This document shows, piece after piece, positions 32,510-42,370 of a stretch of DNA of 59,202 bases; positions within the stretch are counted from its first letter, which is position 1, and each line of letters starts with the position of its first letter. The DNA comes from Methylococcales bacterium. GTDB lineage: Bacteria; Pseudomonadota; Gammaproteobacteria; Methylococcales; Methylomonadaceae. The DNA is taken from NCBI GenBank assembly GCA_026398895.1, contig JAPLRZ010000033.1:1-59202 (forward strand), written 5' to 3'. The notes under the pieces were generated by a model, which searched no databases, was not told where the DNA came from, and saw only the letters and a program-made list of their open reading frames with translations. The position numbers were made by a program, and so were the translations under genes.

Positions 32510-35257
32510 GTGCATAAACAAACTCCACATTATTTAGTCGGTATCGACTTAGGAACAACGCATACGGTTGTGGCATACACCAAAGCCGATCATAGCAATC
32601 GAGACATTCAACTTTTTCAGGTTGAGCAATTAGTTGATTTAGGGCAAGTAGCCGCTAGACCGTTATTACCCTCCGTGCGTTATCATCCTGCCGAAGGGGA
32701 ATTATCAGAGACAGACGTGGTTTTTTCCACCGAAGGTGATAATGCGATTATTGGTGAAGCCGCGCGTTTATTAGGCGCGAAAACCACAGGACGTTTAGTA
32801 ACCAGCGCGAAAAGTTGGTTATCGCATCCGTCTGTCGATCATAGCGCGGAAATTTTGCCGTGGGGTAGTGGTGACGAAATAGCCAAAGTATCGCCGATTG
32901 ATGCCAGTGCCAGTTATTTAGCTCATATTCGTACCGTATGGGGACACAAGTTCCCCGATTCACCGTTAGAGAATCAGGATTTAGTCATTACTGTTCCTGC
33001 GTCATTTGATGAAGGGGCGCGTTCTCTGACTTTGGAAGCGGCGCGTAGCGTGGGCTTGCACAATGTGCGTTTGTTGGAAGAGCCGCAAGCCGTATGTTAT
33101 GACTGGTTACGCCGTAATGCGGGACAGCTAAAACAAAAATTGGCAAATGTGCATTTATTGCTGGTCTGTGATGTGGGCGGCGGCACTACTGATTTAACGC
33201 TAATTAAAGTCGAACAAGGTGAAATCGAACCCAAACTGACCCGTATCGGTGTCGGCAATCATTTAATGCTAGGCGGAGACAATATTGATTTAGCCTTAGC
33301 TCGACTCACAGAAAACCGTTTAAACAATGGCGAAAAACGCTTATCAGCCGCAGAATTATCGCAGTTGATTGAACAATGTCGCTTAGTCAAAGAACGCTTA
33401 TTGGCAGAAGACGCGCCTGAATCCATGACCGTCACGTTATTGGGAGGTGGCTCAAAATTAATCGGCGGTTCGCGTTCGGTGACATTAAGCCGCGAAGAAG
33501 TCAGAATACTGGCGTTGGATGGTTTTTTTCCGTTGTCAGGTTTGAATGATTTACCCGATAAAAAACGCAGTGGCGTGGTTGAATTTGGCTTGCCATACAC
33601 CGCCGACCCCGCTATCAGCAAACACATTGCCGCTTTTTTAAACCTGCATAAAGTCGCCGCACAAGACGCGCTAGGTGGACAAGGCGTAGTTCCTGACGCA
33701 CTGTTATTAAACGGCGGCGTATTTCGCAGTCAACCTATTACTGAAAGAACACTAGGCTTATTGGCTTCATGGGGCGATACCTCCCCTACCCTGTTGGAAA
33801 ACAGCCACCCTGAGTTGGCGGTAGCGTTTGGTGCAGTTAGTTATGCGATTGCTAGACGTGATAAAAAATTAAAAATTGGCGGCGGCGCGGCGCGGAGTTA
33901 TTTTCTATTAGTCGATACCGATGATTCAGCTAATCAGCAAGGCATCTGTATTTTGCCTAGAGGTAGTGAAGAAGGTGAGGAAGTTATTCTAACAAATCAC
34001 CGCTTTGCCTTGCGTTTAGGCACACCTGTCCGATTTCATTTAGCCTCCACCACAGGCGACAACGAGTTTAAATCGGGTGACGTGACCGACATAAGCGATG
34101 AATTCCATTCCTTGCCGCCGTTAGCCGTTGCCTTTGCCAGCGATAATTTGCAAGCGGAAGCGATTGTACAATTAGGTGTCACTCAAACCGAAATCGGCAC
34201 GTTAAAAATTCAATGCGTATCAGTGGAGAATCCTGCTCAACGCTGGGATGTGGAATTTCAAATTAGAAAAAAAGCCCGTGTCATGCTGGATGCCACATTG
34301 CCCAGCCAATTTCCCGCAGTGGTGGAAAAAATACAGGCAGTATTCGGCTCTAAATCCAAACAAATAGACCCTAAAGCCGTTAAAAACCTACGCGCTGATT
34401 TAGAAAAATTATTAGCCTGTGATCGTAGTGAATGGGCTACGCCATTATTAAGAGCAATGTTCACCACCTTATTGGATGGCGCAAAATTTCGCCGCCGCTC
34501 CGAAGATCATGAGCGTGTTTGGCTCAGTCTCATCGGTTTTTGTTTACGACCAGGTTTTGGTTATCCCTTGGATGATTGGCGCGTGGAACAACTGTGGAAA
34601 CTCTATCCACAGGGTTTACAGTTCGTCAACGAAACCCAAAACTGGACAGAGTGGTGGATAGTCTGGCGGCGTATTGCAGGTGGTTTAAACGCGAATGCCC
34701 AAGAACAAATTTTTGTCGATATTGCCAAATACCTTAATCCCGCCGCTACCAGACAAGCGGGCGTTGCTAAGCAAATTAAGTCACGAGGTTATGATGATAT
34801 GGTGCGTTTATCTGCAACCTTGGAACGCCTACCCGTTGACAAAAAAATCCAGCTAGGTGAGTGGCTGTTAAAACGGCTGGAAAAATCCAGTGAACCTACG
34901 CAAACATGGTGGGCAGTCGGGCGACTCGGTGCGCGTGTGCCGTTTCATGGTAGCAGTCATAATGTGGTCTCAGTAGACGTGGTGAGCGAGTGGTTGACCG
35001 CTATGCTAAAAGAAGACTGGCGCAAAAATCCCCATATTGGTTTTGCAGCTACTTTAATGGCGCGTATGAGTGGCGATAGAGCGCGAGATATTGACGGCAC
35101 TCTACGGCTACAAATCTGCGAAAAACTAAAGCTCAGCAAAGCCCCAACATCATGGCTAGAAATGGTTGAGCAGATTAAAGAGTTAGATGAAAAAGAAGAA
35201 AAACAATTATTTGGTGAAGCCTTGCCACCTGGATTAAAGCTTATCAATGAAGTCTAA
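32510..35257 (+). CDS. Long Hsp70-family protein with DUF3731-type C-terminus
   Basis: 915 residues, GTG start. The N-terminal ~430 residues form the Hsp70/actin-fold ATPase: YLVGIDLGTTHTVVAY (phosphate 1), LLVCDVGGGTTDLTLI (phosphate 2, about 221-236), and PDALLLNGGVFRSQPI. The rest lacks a DnaK substrate-binding domain with an EEVD-like end. It has a helical region containing WTEWWIVWRRIAGGLN (about 710), consistent with DUF3731. No dnaJ or grpE is nearby, so this is a specialised Hsp70 homologue rather than DnaK. Client unknown. Confidence 0.85.
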   Translation: MHKQTPHYLVGIDLGTTHTVVAYTKADHSNRDIQLFQVEQLVDLGQVAARPLLPSVRYHPAEGELSETDVVFSTEGDNAIIGEAARLLGAKTTGRLVTSAKSWLSHPSVDHSAEILPWGSGDEIAKVSPIDASASYLAHIRTVWGHKFPDSPLENQDLVITVPASFDEGARSLTLEAARSVGLHNVRLLEEPQAVCYDWLRRNAGQLKQKLANVHLLLVCDVGGGTTDLTLIKVEQGEIEPKLTRIGVGNHLMLGGDNIDLALARLTENRLNNGEKRLSAAELSQLIEQCRLVKERLLAEDAPESMTVTLLGGGSKLIGGSRSVTLSREEVRILALDGFFPLSGLNDLPDKKRSGVVEFGLPYTADPAISKHIAAFLNLHKVAAQDALGGQGVVPDALLLNGGVFRSQPITERTLGLLASWGDTSPTLLENSHPELAVAFGAVSYAIARRDKKLKIGGGAARSYFLLVDTDDSANQQGICILPRGSEEGEEVILTNHRFALRLGTPVRFHLASTTGDNEFKSGDVTDISDEFHSLPPLAVAFASDNLQAEAIVQLGVTQTEIGTLKIQCVSVENPAQRWDVEFQIRKKARVMLDATLPSQFPAVVEKIQAVFGSKSKQIDPKAVKNLRADLEKLLACDRSEWATPLLRAMFTTLLDGAKFRRRSEDHERVWLSLIGFCLRPGFGYPLDDWRVEQLWKLYPQGLQFVNETQNWTEWWIVWRRIAGGLNANAQEQIFVDIAKYLNPAATRQAGVAKQIKSRGYDDMVRLSATLERLPVDKKIQLGEWLLKRLEKSSEPTQTWWAVGRLGARVPFHGSSHNVVSVDVVSEWLTAMLKEDWRKNPHIGFAATLMARMSGDRARDIDGTLRLQICEKLKLSKAPTSWLEMVEQIKELDEKEEKQLFGEALPPGLKLINEV

Positions 35258-35350
35258 TAGCATTTTAAAGTTATAATGTCAGCATAGAGACCGCTGATTT
35301 TTTTAAAACCTCGGCGGTCTTACTCTAAAAATAACCGTTAAACCCTATCT

Positions 35351-36907
35351 ATGATATTCAATTCTTACGTTTTTATTTTTGCCTTTCTACCCATTGTTAT
35401 ATTAGGATTTTATGGGCTAGGTCGTTACAGTCATCATTTAGCGATGCTTTGGTTGGCTGCCGCTTCATTATTTTTTTACGGTTGGTGGGATGCGCGTTTT
35501 GTTGGCTTACTGCTAGGCTCTATCGTCTTTAATTATGGTGCTGGTTATCTCATAGGGCATAACCTTACGCACAGCAATCGGCGTGCAAAACTGCTATTAA
35601 TCGCGTCTATTATTGCCAATTTGAGTTTGTTGGGCTATTTTAAATACGCCAATTTTTTCGTTGATAATCTCAATAGCCTGACAGGTTTATCCATCACGAT
35701 GACGAAGGTGTTTTTACCCTTAGGTATTTCGTTTTTCACTTTTACCCAGCTAGCGTTTTTAGTCGATACTTATCAAGGTAAAGTCAAAGAGTATAACTTC
35801 GTGCATTACACGCTGTTTGTGACTTACTTTCCGCATTTAATCGCAGGTCCTGTGTTGCATCATAAAGAAATGATGCCACAATTTGGCAAATCCGATACCT
35901 GTCGAGTGCTGTGGGAACATATCGCGGTAGGTTTGACCATCTTTGTACTGGGCTTGGCTAAAAAAGTGTTACTAGCCGATAGCTTGGGCGAGTATGCAAC
36001 ACCTATTTTTAATGCTGTGCAAGCGGGCGGACAGCCAATGCTGTTTGAAGCGTGGTTTGGCGCGTTATCGTACTCATTACAATTGTATTTTGATTTTTCT
36101 GGGTATTCCGATATGGCGATTGGTTTGTCATTAATGTTCAATGTACGTTTACCTATCAATTTTAACTCGCCGTATAAATCATTGAGCATTATCGAATTTT
36201 GGCGATGCTGGCATATCACCCTATCGCGTTTTTTGCGTGATTACTTATACATTCCACTCGGTGGTAGTCGCGATGGTAAAATTAGACGCTATGTAAATTT
36301 GATGATTACCATGTTGCTAGGCGGCTTATGGCATGGCGCGGGCTGGACGTTTGTCATCTGGGGCGGCTTGCATGGTATATATTTAGCGATTAATCACGCG
36401 TGGCGCGGTTTAAAACAACGCATGGGCTGGCAAGAGGGTGGTCGCTTGGCGCGATTTGGCGCAGGGTTGCTAACATTTTTAGCGGTAGTGGTCGGTTGGG
36501 TATTTTTTCGTGCCGATAATTTCACCGTTGCCACGGAAATGCTGAGTGGTATGGTGGGATTGAATGGCTGTTCGTTTGCTAAACAACACGGTGAACTCAG
36601 TGCCTTTTGGCAAGCGATGCAAGGGTTTGGCGCACAGTTTAATGGTACGTTGACGCTAATTAATTTAGGGTCTAGCACCATTATCAAGTTATTAATTATC
36701 GGGCTATTCATTGTATTTAAAATGCCTAATATTCAACAGATTATGGCAAATTATTCACCCGTTTTAAACTCAGAAAAAATGCCTAATAAGCCTACGCGTT
36801 TTACTTGGCAACCCTCAGTAGTTGATACGGTGATTATTGTGTTAATTGCTTACTTTGTGCTAATTAACCTGCATAAACAATCTACCTTCTTATACTTTCA
36901 ATTTTAA
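35351..36907 (+). CDS. MBOAT O-acyltransferase (AlgI/DltB-like)
   Basis: 518 residues with about ten membrane helices. The family motifs are present: PLGISFFTFTQLAFLVDTY (about 124-142), FDFSGYSDMAIG (about 244-255), the FWRCWHITLSRFLRDYLYIP block (about 279-298), and the catalytic histidine in GGLWHGAGWTF (about 325). MBOAT proteins move acetyl groups across the membrane onto polysaccharides such as alginate, cellulose or peptidoglycan. With the adjacent SGNH-like gene it forms a two-gene acetylation module. No glycan synthesis genes are near, so the acceptor is unknown. Confidence 0.92.
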   Translation: MIFNSYVFIFAFLPIVILGFYGLGRYSHHLAMLWLAAASLFFYGWWDARFVGLLLGSIVFNYGAGYLIGHNLTHSNRRAKLLLIASIIANLSLLGYFKYANFFVDNLNSLTGLSITMTKVFLPLGISFFTFTQLAFLVDTYQGKVKEYNFVHYTLFVTYFPHLIAGPVLHHKEMMPQFGKSDTCRVLWEHIAVGLTIFVLGLAKKVLLADSLGEYATPIFNAVQAGGQPMLFEAWFGALSYSLQLYFDFSGYSDMAIGLSLMFNVRLPINFNSPYKSLSIIEFWRCWHITLSRFLRDYLYIPLGGSRDGKIRRYVNLMITMLLGGLWHGAGWTFVIWGGLHGIYLAINHAWRGLKQRMGWQEGGRLARFGAGLLTFLAVVVGWVFFRADNFTVATEMLSGMVGLNGCSFAKQHGELSAFWQAMQGFGAQFNGTLTLINLGSSTIIKLLIIGLFIVFKMPNIQQIMANYSPVLNSEKMPNKPTRFTWQPSVVDTVIIVLIAYFVLINLHKQSTFLYFQF

Positions 36908-36927
36908 GTACCACATATTTTAAATTA

Positions 36928-37980
36928 ATGAACTTTCATTCACAGCCTATTAGCTTTAGAAAATACAGTTTAATTGTAAGCTATGCGTTTTTTGGCATAG
37001 TAATTATCATCTGGGGCATGGAGTTTTATTTTCAAACACTGTCTGGTGATTTAACCCGTGTCGGGCGTTTTTCAGAGCGTGATTTTGGCTGGAACACACC
37101 ACAACCCGCAATTCCTATCGGGCAATTTAAAAACTATTCACTCAATGAAGCAGATATTGTCGTTGTTGGCGATTCATTTTCTGCTGAACGGGTTTGGCAA
37201 ACTAAATTTATTAGTGAGGGTTTAAAAATCAGTACCCTAACATGGAGAGAGTTAAAAATGGAGGAAGCCTTGCCGAGTAATTTAGGCGAGGCGTTGCGAG
37301 CGGAAGGTTTTAAAGGGCGTTATATTATTATTGAAAGTGTAGAGCGAGTATTGCAGCGGCGGGCAAAATCACTTACTAAAATACCTCGTCCAATGACTAT
37401 TGGTATATCTACTCCCCCTTCTCCGCCTATGACACAACGTGAACGAGTTTCTTTAAATAAACCTAATGGTGGAGCGTGGGGATTTAAAACACTGTACAAC
37501 ACCCTTAAACTTTCGTTGAATTTACCCGAAAAATATTTAAAATCAGAGTGGGTGCAACCCATTAAATTCAATGGTTGTCAGCTTTTTTCCCATCGATTAT
37601 GTGACTACGCGCTATTTATTGAATCCGATTTCAAAAAAGAAACCTTTACATCCATTGCCAATATACTAGCTATTAATAGTAATTTACTATCGGTAGGCAT
37701 TCAACCGATATGGGCAATTGTGCCAGATAAAGCAACTGTCTATCTTGGCTATGGCGCATTAAATCAATACCCCTATCAAAATATCTGGCAATTATTTTCT
37801 CAATACCCAGAACTTATCACCCCCGATTTGGGTGAACTATTTATCCAAAAAAGTCGAATCATTAAAGATTTTTATATGCCTAATGACACCCATTTAAGCA
37901 CTAATGGTTTTTTATATCTGGGTGATATTATGCTCAGTGAATTACGCAAGATACAAACCAATCAAACTAAGCCAATGTAA
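36928..37980 (+). CDS. SGNH/AlgX-AlgJ-like membrane-anchored acetyltransferase partner
   Basis: 350 residues. A single membrane helix (about 12-32) places the rest in the periplasm. The catalytic Ser is in VVVGDSFSAERVW (about 76-88), and the Asp and His are in MPNDTHLSTNGF (about 312-323), giving the GDS...DxxH pattern of AlgJ/AlgX and DUF-type SGNH domains. It starts 20 bases after the MBOAT gene. The inferred role is final transfer of the acetyl group to a glycan. Confidence 0.78.
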   Translation: MNFHSQPISFRKYSLIVSYAFFGIVIIIWGMEFYFQTLSGDLTRVGRFSERDFGWNTPQPAIPIGQFKNYSLNEADIVVVGDSFSAERVWQTKFISEGLKISTLTWRELKMEEALPSNLGEALRAEGFKGRYIIIESVERVLQRRAKSLTKIPRPMTIGISTPPSPPMTQRERVSLNKPNGGAWGFKTLYNTLKLSLNLPEKYLKSEWVQPIKFNGCQLFSHRLCDYALFIESDFKKETFTSIANILAINSNLLSVGIQPIWAIVPDKATVYLGYGALNQYPYQNIWQLFSQYPELITPDLGELFIQKSRIIKDFYMPNDTHLSTNGFLYLGDIMLSELRKIQTNQTKPM

Positions 37981-38045
37981 ACGCAACAGTACGCGTACAA
38001 AAAAAGATATAATGGCGAACTTTTAACACTCAAGAGGATAAAAAT

Positions 38046-38714
38046 ATGAATAAAAATTGGATAGCTCCTTCCATCCTGTCTGCTAACTTTGCTAAATTGG
38101 GCGAAGAGGTTGATAACGTGTTAGCCGCTGGTGCGGATGTTGTGCATTTTGATGTCATGGACAATCATTTTGTACCCAACTTAACTATTGGTCCATTGGT
38201 TTGTGAAGCCTTAAGAAAACACGGCGTAACTGCACCGATTGACGTGCATTTAATGGTTGCTCCTGTCGATCGTTTGATTCCAGATTTTGCTAAAGCGGGT
38301 GCGAGTATTATCACTTTCCATCCTGAAGCCTCAGTCCATATCGATCGCACTCTACAGTTGATCAAAGACAATGGCTGTCAAGCAGGATTGGTCTTTAACC
38401 CAGCGACACCGTTAAGCCATTTAGATTATGTGATGGACAAAATTGACATCATTTTATTGATGTCAGTCAATCCTGGTTTTGGTGGTCAATCGTTTATTCC
38501 TTCTGCATTAGATAAATTGCGCGAAGTCAGAAAATTAATTGATGCCAGTGGTCGCAATATTCGTTTAGAAATTGACGGCGGTGTTAAAACCGACAATATC
38601 CGTTCGATTAAAGCGGCGGGTGCAGATACGTTTGTTGCAGGGTCAGCTATTTTTAGTCAGCCTGATTACAAGAAAGTGATTGATGAAATGCGTGCGGAAT
38701 TGGCGTTAGCATAA
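38046..38714 (+). CDS. rpe: Ribulose-phosphate 3-epimerase
   Basis: 222 residues, a complete TIM-barrel epimerase: [33 protein letters not shown] (about 35-51), [22 protein letters not shown] (about 138-153), [11 protein letters not shown] and the phosphate site [13 protein letters not shown]. It interconverts ribulose and xylulose 5-phosphate in the pentose phosphate pathway and in the ribulose monophosphate cycle of methylotrophs. Ribosome binding site aagagg; it is monocistronic. Confidence 0.97.
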   Translation: MNKNWIAPSILSANFAKLGEEVDNVLAAGADVVHFDVMDNHFVPNLTIGPLVCEALRKHGVTAPIDVHLMVAPVDRLIPDFAKAGASIITFHPEASVHIDRTLQLIKDNGCQAGLVFNPATPLSHLDYVMDKIDIILLMSVNPGFGGQSFIPSALDKLREVRKLIDASGRNIRLEIDGGVKTDNIRSIKAAGADTFVAGSAIFSQPDYKKVIDEMRAELALA

Positions 38715-38733
38715 GCCTATTTCATGACAACTT

Positions 38734-38763
38734 AAGTAGGCGCGAATTCATTCGCGCCTACTT
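38734..38763. repeat. 14-bp perfect palindrome between convergent genes
   Basis: AAGTAGGCGCGAAT (38734-38747) and its complement (38750-38763) with a two-base apex. It lies 20 bases after rpe and six before the end of the DUF4347 gene. It may act as a transcript end for both directions, but it has no T run and looks like a REP unit. Confidence 0.7.
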
Positions 38764-38769
38764 CTAAGC

Positions 38770-41700
38770 TTACCTAGCGTTCAAACTATCGAGTAATGCA
38801 CGGCTTTCTTGTAGTTTGCCCATTTTACCTATCTTGTTCATCCGCTCCGATAATGCAGGCTTACCAATAACTTTTTCTTTATGGGTGTGTTTTTCCAGCA
38901 CTTTGCTGGATAAGCCCATCAGTTTTAAATCAACAGCCAATGATTTATGTTCAGGACGGAGGCTTTCTTTGTTAACGTGAACATAAAATATCGCATGAAC
39001 CTCATTCCCGTAAGCATCTCTTGCCGTTACCATCACTTCTTCGTGATGAGCATCTTTAGGTGGTACACCCGAAAAGCGTAACAGCTTGGGATTAAATTGT
39101 AACCATTCGGGTAAAGCTGAACCGTCGGGACGAGTGGCTTCAAATTCCAATTGTGCATTCGGATTAGTATGCCGAAATGACCAGCTTGGAATATCAAAAG
39201 AAAAACGTTTAAGCTCTAATACCACTTGATCACGCAAAGAACCCGTCAACGATATAATGTCATTGGCTGAAGGTATATATAATCTCAAGTCTACAGGTTT
39301 TGCAAATTCGATGGGCTTAATCGGATCATTAAAAAACCTAATTGGAGGGTCAAAGAAAGAAGAGATTGACGGTGATGGGTTACTCAATAAAATCAGTGAG
39401 CCACTTGTACCTATTGTACCTAACTGATTATTGCCCAACACGGTCACAGTGACTTTGGCAGAAAGTGATTCTAAGCCGCTAGTATCTTTGACGGTGTAAT
39501 TAATCGGTGTAGGGCTATCAATAAAACCTGCAATGGGTGTAAAAGTAATATCCCCCGTAGTCGGATTCACAGACCAGATGCCTTGATTTGGAACAGACAA
39601 CGTACCATCTGGAGCTGCGCCAACAATTTTGACGGTGGTTTTGTCCAAATTACCGTCTGGATCGCTATCATTGCCCAATACAGCGATAGTAACAGGCGTA
39701 CCCGCAATGGCTGTTACCGTGTCCGCGTTTGCAACAGGTGGGTTATTAACCGTAATAGTCACTAATGCTAACCCTGATTCTAAACCGTTAGTATCTTTGA
39801 CGGTGTAGTTAATCGGCGTAGGGCTACCAATAAAACCTGTAATAGGTATAAAAGTAATATCCCCCGTAGTCGGATTCACCGACCAGATGCCTTGATTTGG
39901 AACAGACAATGTACCATCTGGAGCTGCGCCAACAATTTTGACGGTTGCGGGGTTCAATGTAACGCCTAAATCGCCATCATTACCTAGTATCTTGACAATA
40001 ACAGGATTGCCACCGATACCTGTAACAGTGTCTGGTCTGGCAATCGGTGGGTAATTTACCGTTACTGTGGCAGCATTTGATTCCAATCCACCTGTATCTT
40101 TAACCGTGTATTGAATCGGCGTAGGATTACCTGTAAAGGTAGAAAGAGGAGTAAAGGTAATTGCCCCTGTAATAGTATTTACCACCCAAAAGCCTTCATT
40201 GGCGACAGTTAGCTTACCCGTTGCTGGGTCTGCACCAACGATTTTTACCGTTGTTTTATCCAAATTACCAATCGGATCACTATTATCATTGGTTGTTACA
40301 TCAACAATAACGGGAATGCCCGTGTTACCTGTCCCAGTATCATTAAGTGCAGTTGGAGTACGAACAGTGAAAGCTGGATTAATAGCACCATAAGTCTGAC
40401 CAAAATCCAAATAGAAAAATGCTGTGGTATTGTTACCTGCTCCTACTTTTATTTGAAACGTGTTAATTTCGTTATAGGTAGCTGTGACACGGGCTTGATT
40501 AAGTAGAGGTAAGTTAGTAGGCAGGTTAATTCCCGTATTATTCAGACCAGTGCTATCAGCAAAACGTGTAAAACCATTGCCTGTCGTTACCGTTAAGTTA
40601 GTTGGGATTGATAATGAATAGCTAGAAAAGCCACTAAAATCCTGAAATTGTGTATTATCTATATCGTAGGAATTAACGATGACATTTTGCAATAGCACAT
40701 CTGTTCCGTTCCCTAGTGCAGAGTTATAAGTACCATTTAGGATGAATTCAAATTTGATGGTTACTGCTGCATTAGCAATAGTAGATACAGTATCGAGCTC
40801 AAACCAATTAGGGTTAATAGGGGTGTTCAGTCCTAGTCCAGGTGGTGTGGGTAAGCTATCGAGAGCAGAAACTGCTGCGCCAGTGTCAGTACTCACAATT
40901 GTTACAACAGCATCTATCTTTTGAGTGCCAAAGGTGATGACATTATCAAATAAAATAATACTCCCAGCATTTAGTCCAGTACCACTTTTCAGGACTGGAC
41001 TATTAAACACTAACCCCAGCCCTGCAACATTAAAAGTCGGCAACGCAAGTATATCTTGATAATGACTTGCTGCTAAAATGCTCGCTTCAATGGTACCCGT
41101 TGTATATTCCAGCGTCCAGTTACCGCCTTTACTAGCAGCTCCTGTGATGTCAGTTGAAGCCGCTACATCCGCTTTGGTAAGATAAGAAAAACTATCGACA
41201 AACTGCTTACCCTCAGTAGATTTTGCCAACTCGCAACCATAGAGCAGAATATCGCCATTCAGCGTTAGTGAGTGTCCAATGGTAGCAAGTTGCGCGGCAT
41301 GATCGGCTAAATTGGCATTCGTTAAAATTTCATTGCCCAGTTGCAATGTCCCTTGATTGGCATGGCTAATAATTTGCACGCTGTCTATACCCGTGCGTCC
41401 ATCCAAATAATTCGCAATTTGAGTCAAACCGTCTTTTGTCGCATCGAGATAAACAATTTCTGTACTCGAATCAATCGAGCTAATAATGTCGGCTACATTT
41501 TTCACCGCACTATCAATAAAAATAACCGTTTTAGCTTGTTCATAGGATAGGCTATCGGTTTTACTATCGAGTAACCAGCTTGTTTGAGTAGTGGTTATTG
41601 CCCCGACATGATCAAGCCAACTTGCGTCCATGCTAGTTTGTCCATGAAATACCAGCTTGGCATTATCGACCAGCGCGTTATCCCACGCTATTAAATTAGT

Positions 41701-42279
41701 GCTGACTGCGGGATCTAGTGTTGCTGATACAGATTGACTACCTAACCACTGCTGATTGTCTTTAGTCCACGGTATGATGTGCAGCTCTGTCACATCATGG
41801 CGATTTTGTAACTGTTCGGTGACTTGCAAAAAACCGTCACGCGTAGGATCAAGAATAATAACTTGAGCATTGACGGGCGGGTTTAATGATAATAACGCAG
41901 CTTCTTCAGTACGCGGATCAACGATAAAAATGGCGGTTGCCTGCCCCATGTTTACTCCCGTGACAACAGAAGTATCGACTGAATTTGATACATCTGGGGC
42001 GATAAAAAACTGAGCTTGGTTATTTGCAGCATCTACATTAGGCGAATAATCAATGGCTTGCGGAATATTTTCTGGCAAAAAACTAGCAACAGGCTCACTA
42101 GGCTGAATACTAGCCACACTGACTGGATTAGCACTGGGCTGATTGCTAATAGTCTGTTGTGCGTCTACTGCGGTTGCAACCCCTGCCCCATCAAACACCA
42201 TGCGACTTTCTAATGCCAAGCACTGAGAATAAGTCATCGATTTTTTAAAACTTGATTGGCTATAAAAACTTTTGTTCAT
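38770..42279 (-). CDS. Large surface protein with DUF4347 and tandem Ig/cadherin-like repeats
   Basis: 1169 residues. The N-terminus has the ALESRMVFDGAG motif (about 23-34) common to large exported surface proteins. An apparently degenerate DUF4347 copy (about 105-235) is followed by an intact one (about 250-412) with His in QIISHANQG and Cys in DILLYGCELAKS, a caspase-like pair. Around 640-935 are three ~95-residue repeats, each ending SPTPINYTVKDT-like. A putative Ig domain with PEWLQFNPKLLRFSGVPPKD follows (about 1040), then a basic tail ending ESRALLDSLNAR. Likely a secreted adhesin-type protein. No secretion genes are adjacent. A candidate riboswitch lies in its leader. Confidence 0.85.
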   Translation of the reverse strand: MNKSFYSQSSFKKSMTYSQCLALESRMVFDGAGVATAVDAQQTISNQPSANPVSVASIQPSEPVASFLPENIPQAIDYSPNVDAANNQAQFFIAPDVSNSVDTSVVTGVNMGQATAIFIVDPRTEEAALLSLNPPVNAQVIILDPTRDGFLQVTEQLQNRHDVTELHIIPWTKDNQQWLGSQSVSATLDPAVSTNLIAWDNALVDNAKLVFHGQTSMDASWLDHVGAITTTQTSWLLDSKTDSLSYEQAKTVIFIDSAVKNVADIISSIDSSTEIVYLDATKDGLTQIANYLDGRTGIDSVQIISHANQGTLQLGNEILTNANLADHAAQLATIGHSLTLNGDILLYGCELAKSTEGKQFVDSFSYLTKADVAASTDITGAASKGGNWTLEYTTGTIEASILAASHYQDILALPTFNVAGLGLVFNSPVLKSGTGLNAGSIILFDNVITFGTQKIDAVVTIVSTDTGAAVSALDSLPTPPGLGLNTPINPNWFELDTVSTIANAAVTIKFEFILNGTYNSALGNGTDVLLQNVIVNSYDIDNTQFQDFSGFSSYSLSIPTNLTVTTGNGFTRFADSTGLNNTGINLPTNLPLLNQARVTATYNEINTFQIKVGAGNNTTAFFYLDFGQTYGAINPAFTVRTPTALNDTGTGNTGIPVIVDVTTNDNSDPIGNLDKTTVKIVGADPATGKLTVANEGFWVVNTITGAITFTPLSTFTGNPTPIQYTVKDTGGLESNAATVTVNYPPIARPDTVTGIGGNPVIVKILGNDGDLGVTLNPATVKIVGAAPDGTLSVPNQGIWSVNPTTGDITFIPITGFIGSPTPINYTVKDTNGLESGLALVTITVNNPPVANADTVTAIAGTPVTIAVLGNDSDPDGNLDKTTVKIVGAAPDGTLSVPNQGIWSVNPTTGDITFTPIAGFIDSPTPINYTVKDTSGLESLSAKVTVTVLGNNQLGTIGTSGSLILLSNPSPSISSFFDPPIRFFNDPIKPIEFAKPVDLRLYIPSANDIISLTGSLRDQVVLELKRFSFDIPSWSFRHTNPNAQLEFEATRPDGSALPEWLQFNPKLLRFSGVPPKDAHHEEVMVTARDAYGNEVHAIFYVHVNKESLRPEHKSLAVDLKLMGLSSKVLEKHTHKEKVIGKPALSERMNKIGKMGKLQESRALLDSLNAR

Positions 42280-42370
42280 CGGAGTATTCCAGTTAACAAA
42301 TTAATAAAATCAGAAAAAGGCAAAAAAAAACCAAACCACCCTAATCCACCTTTTTGTCGGTTTTTTTCAA

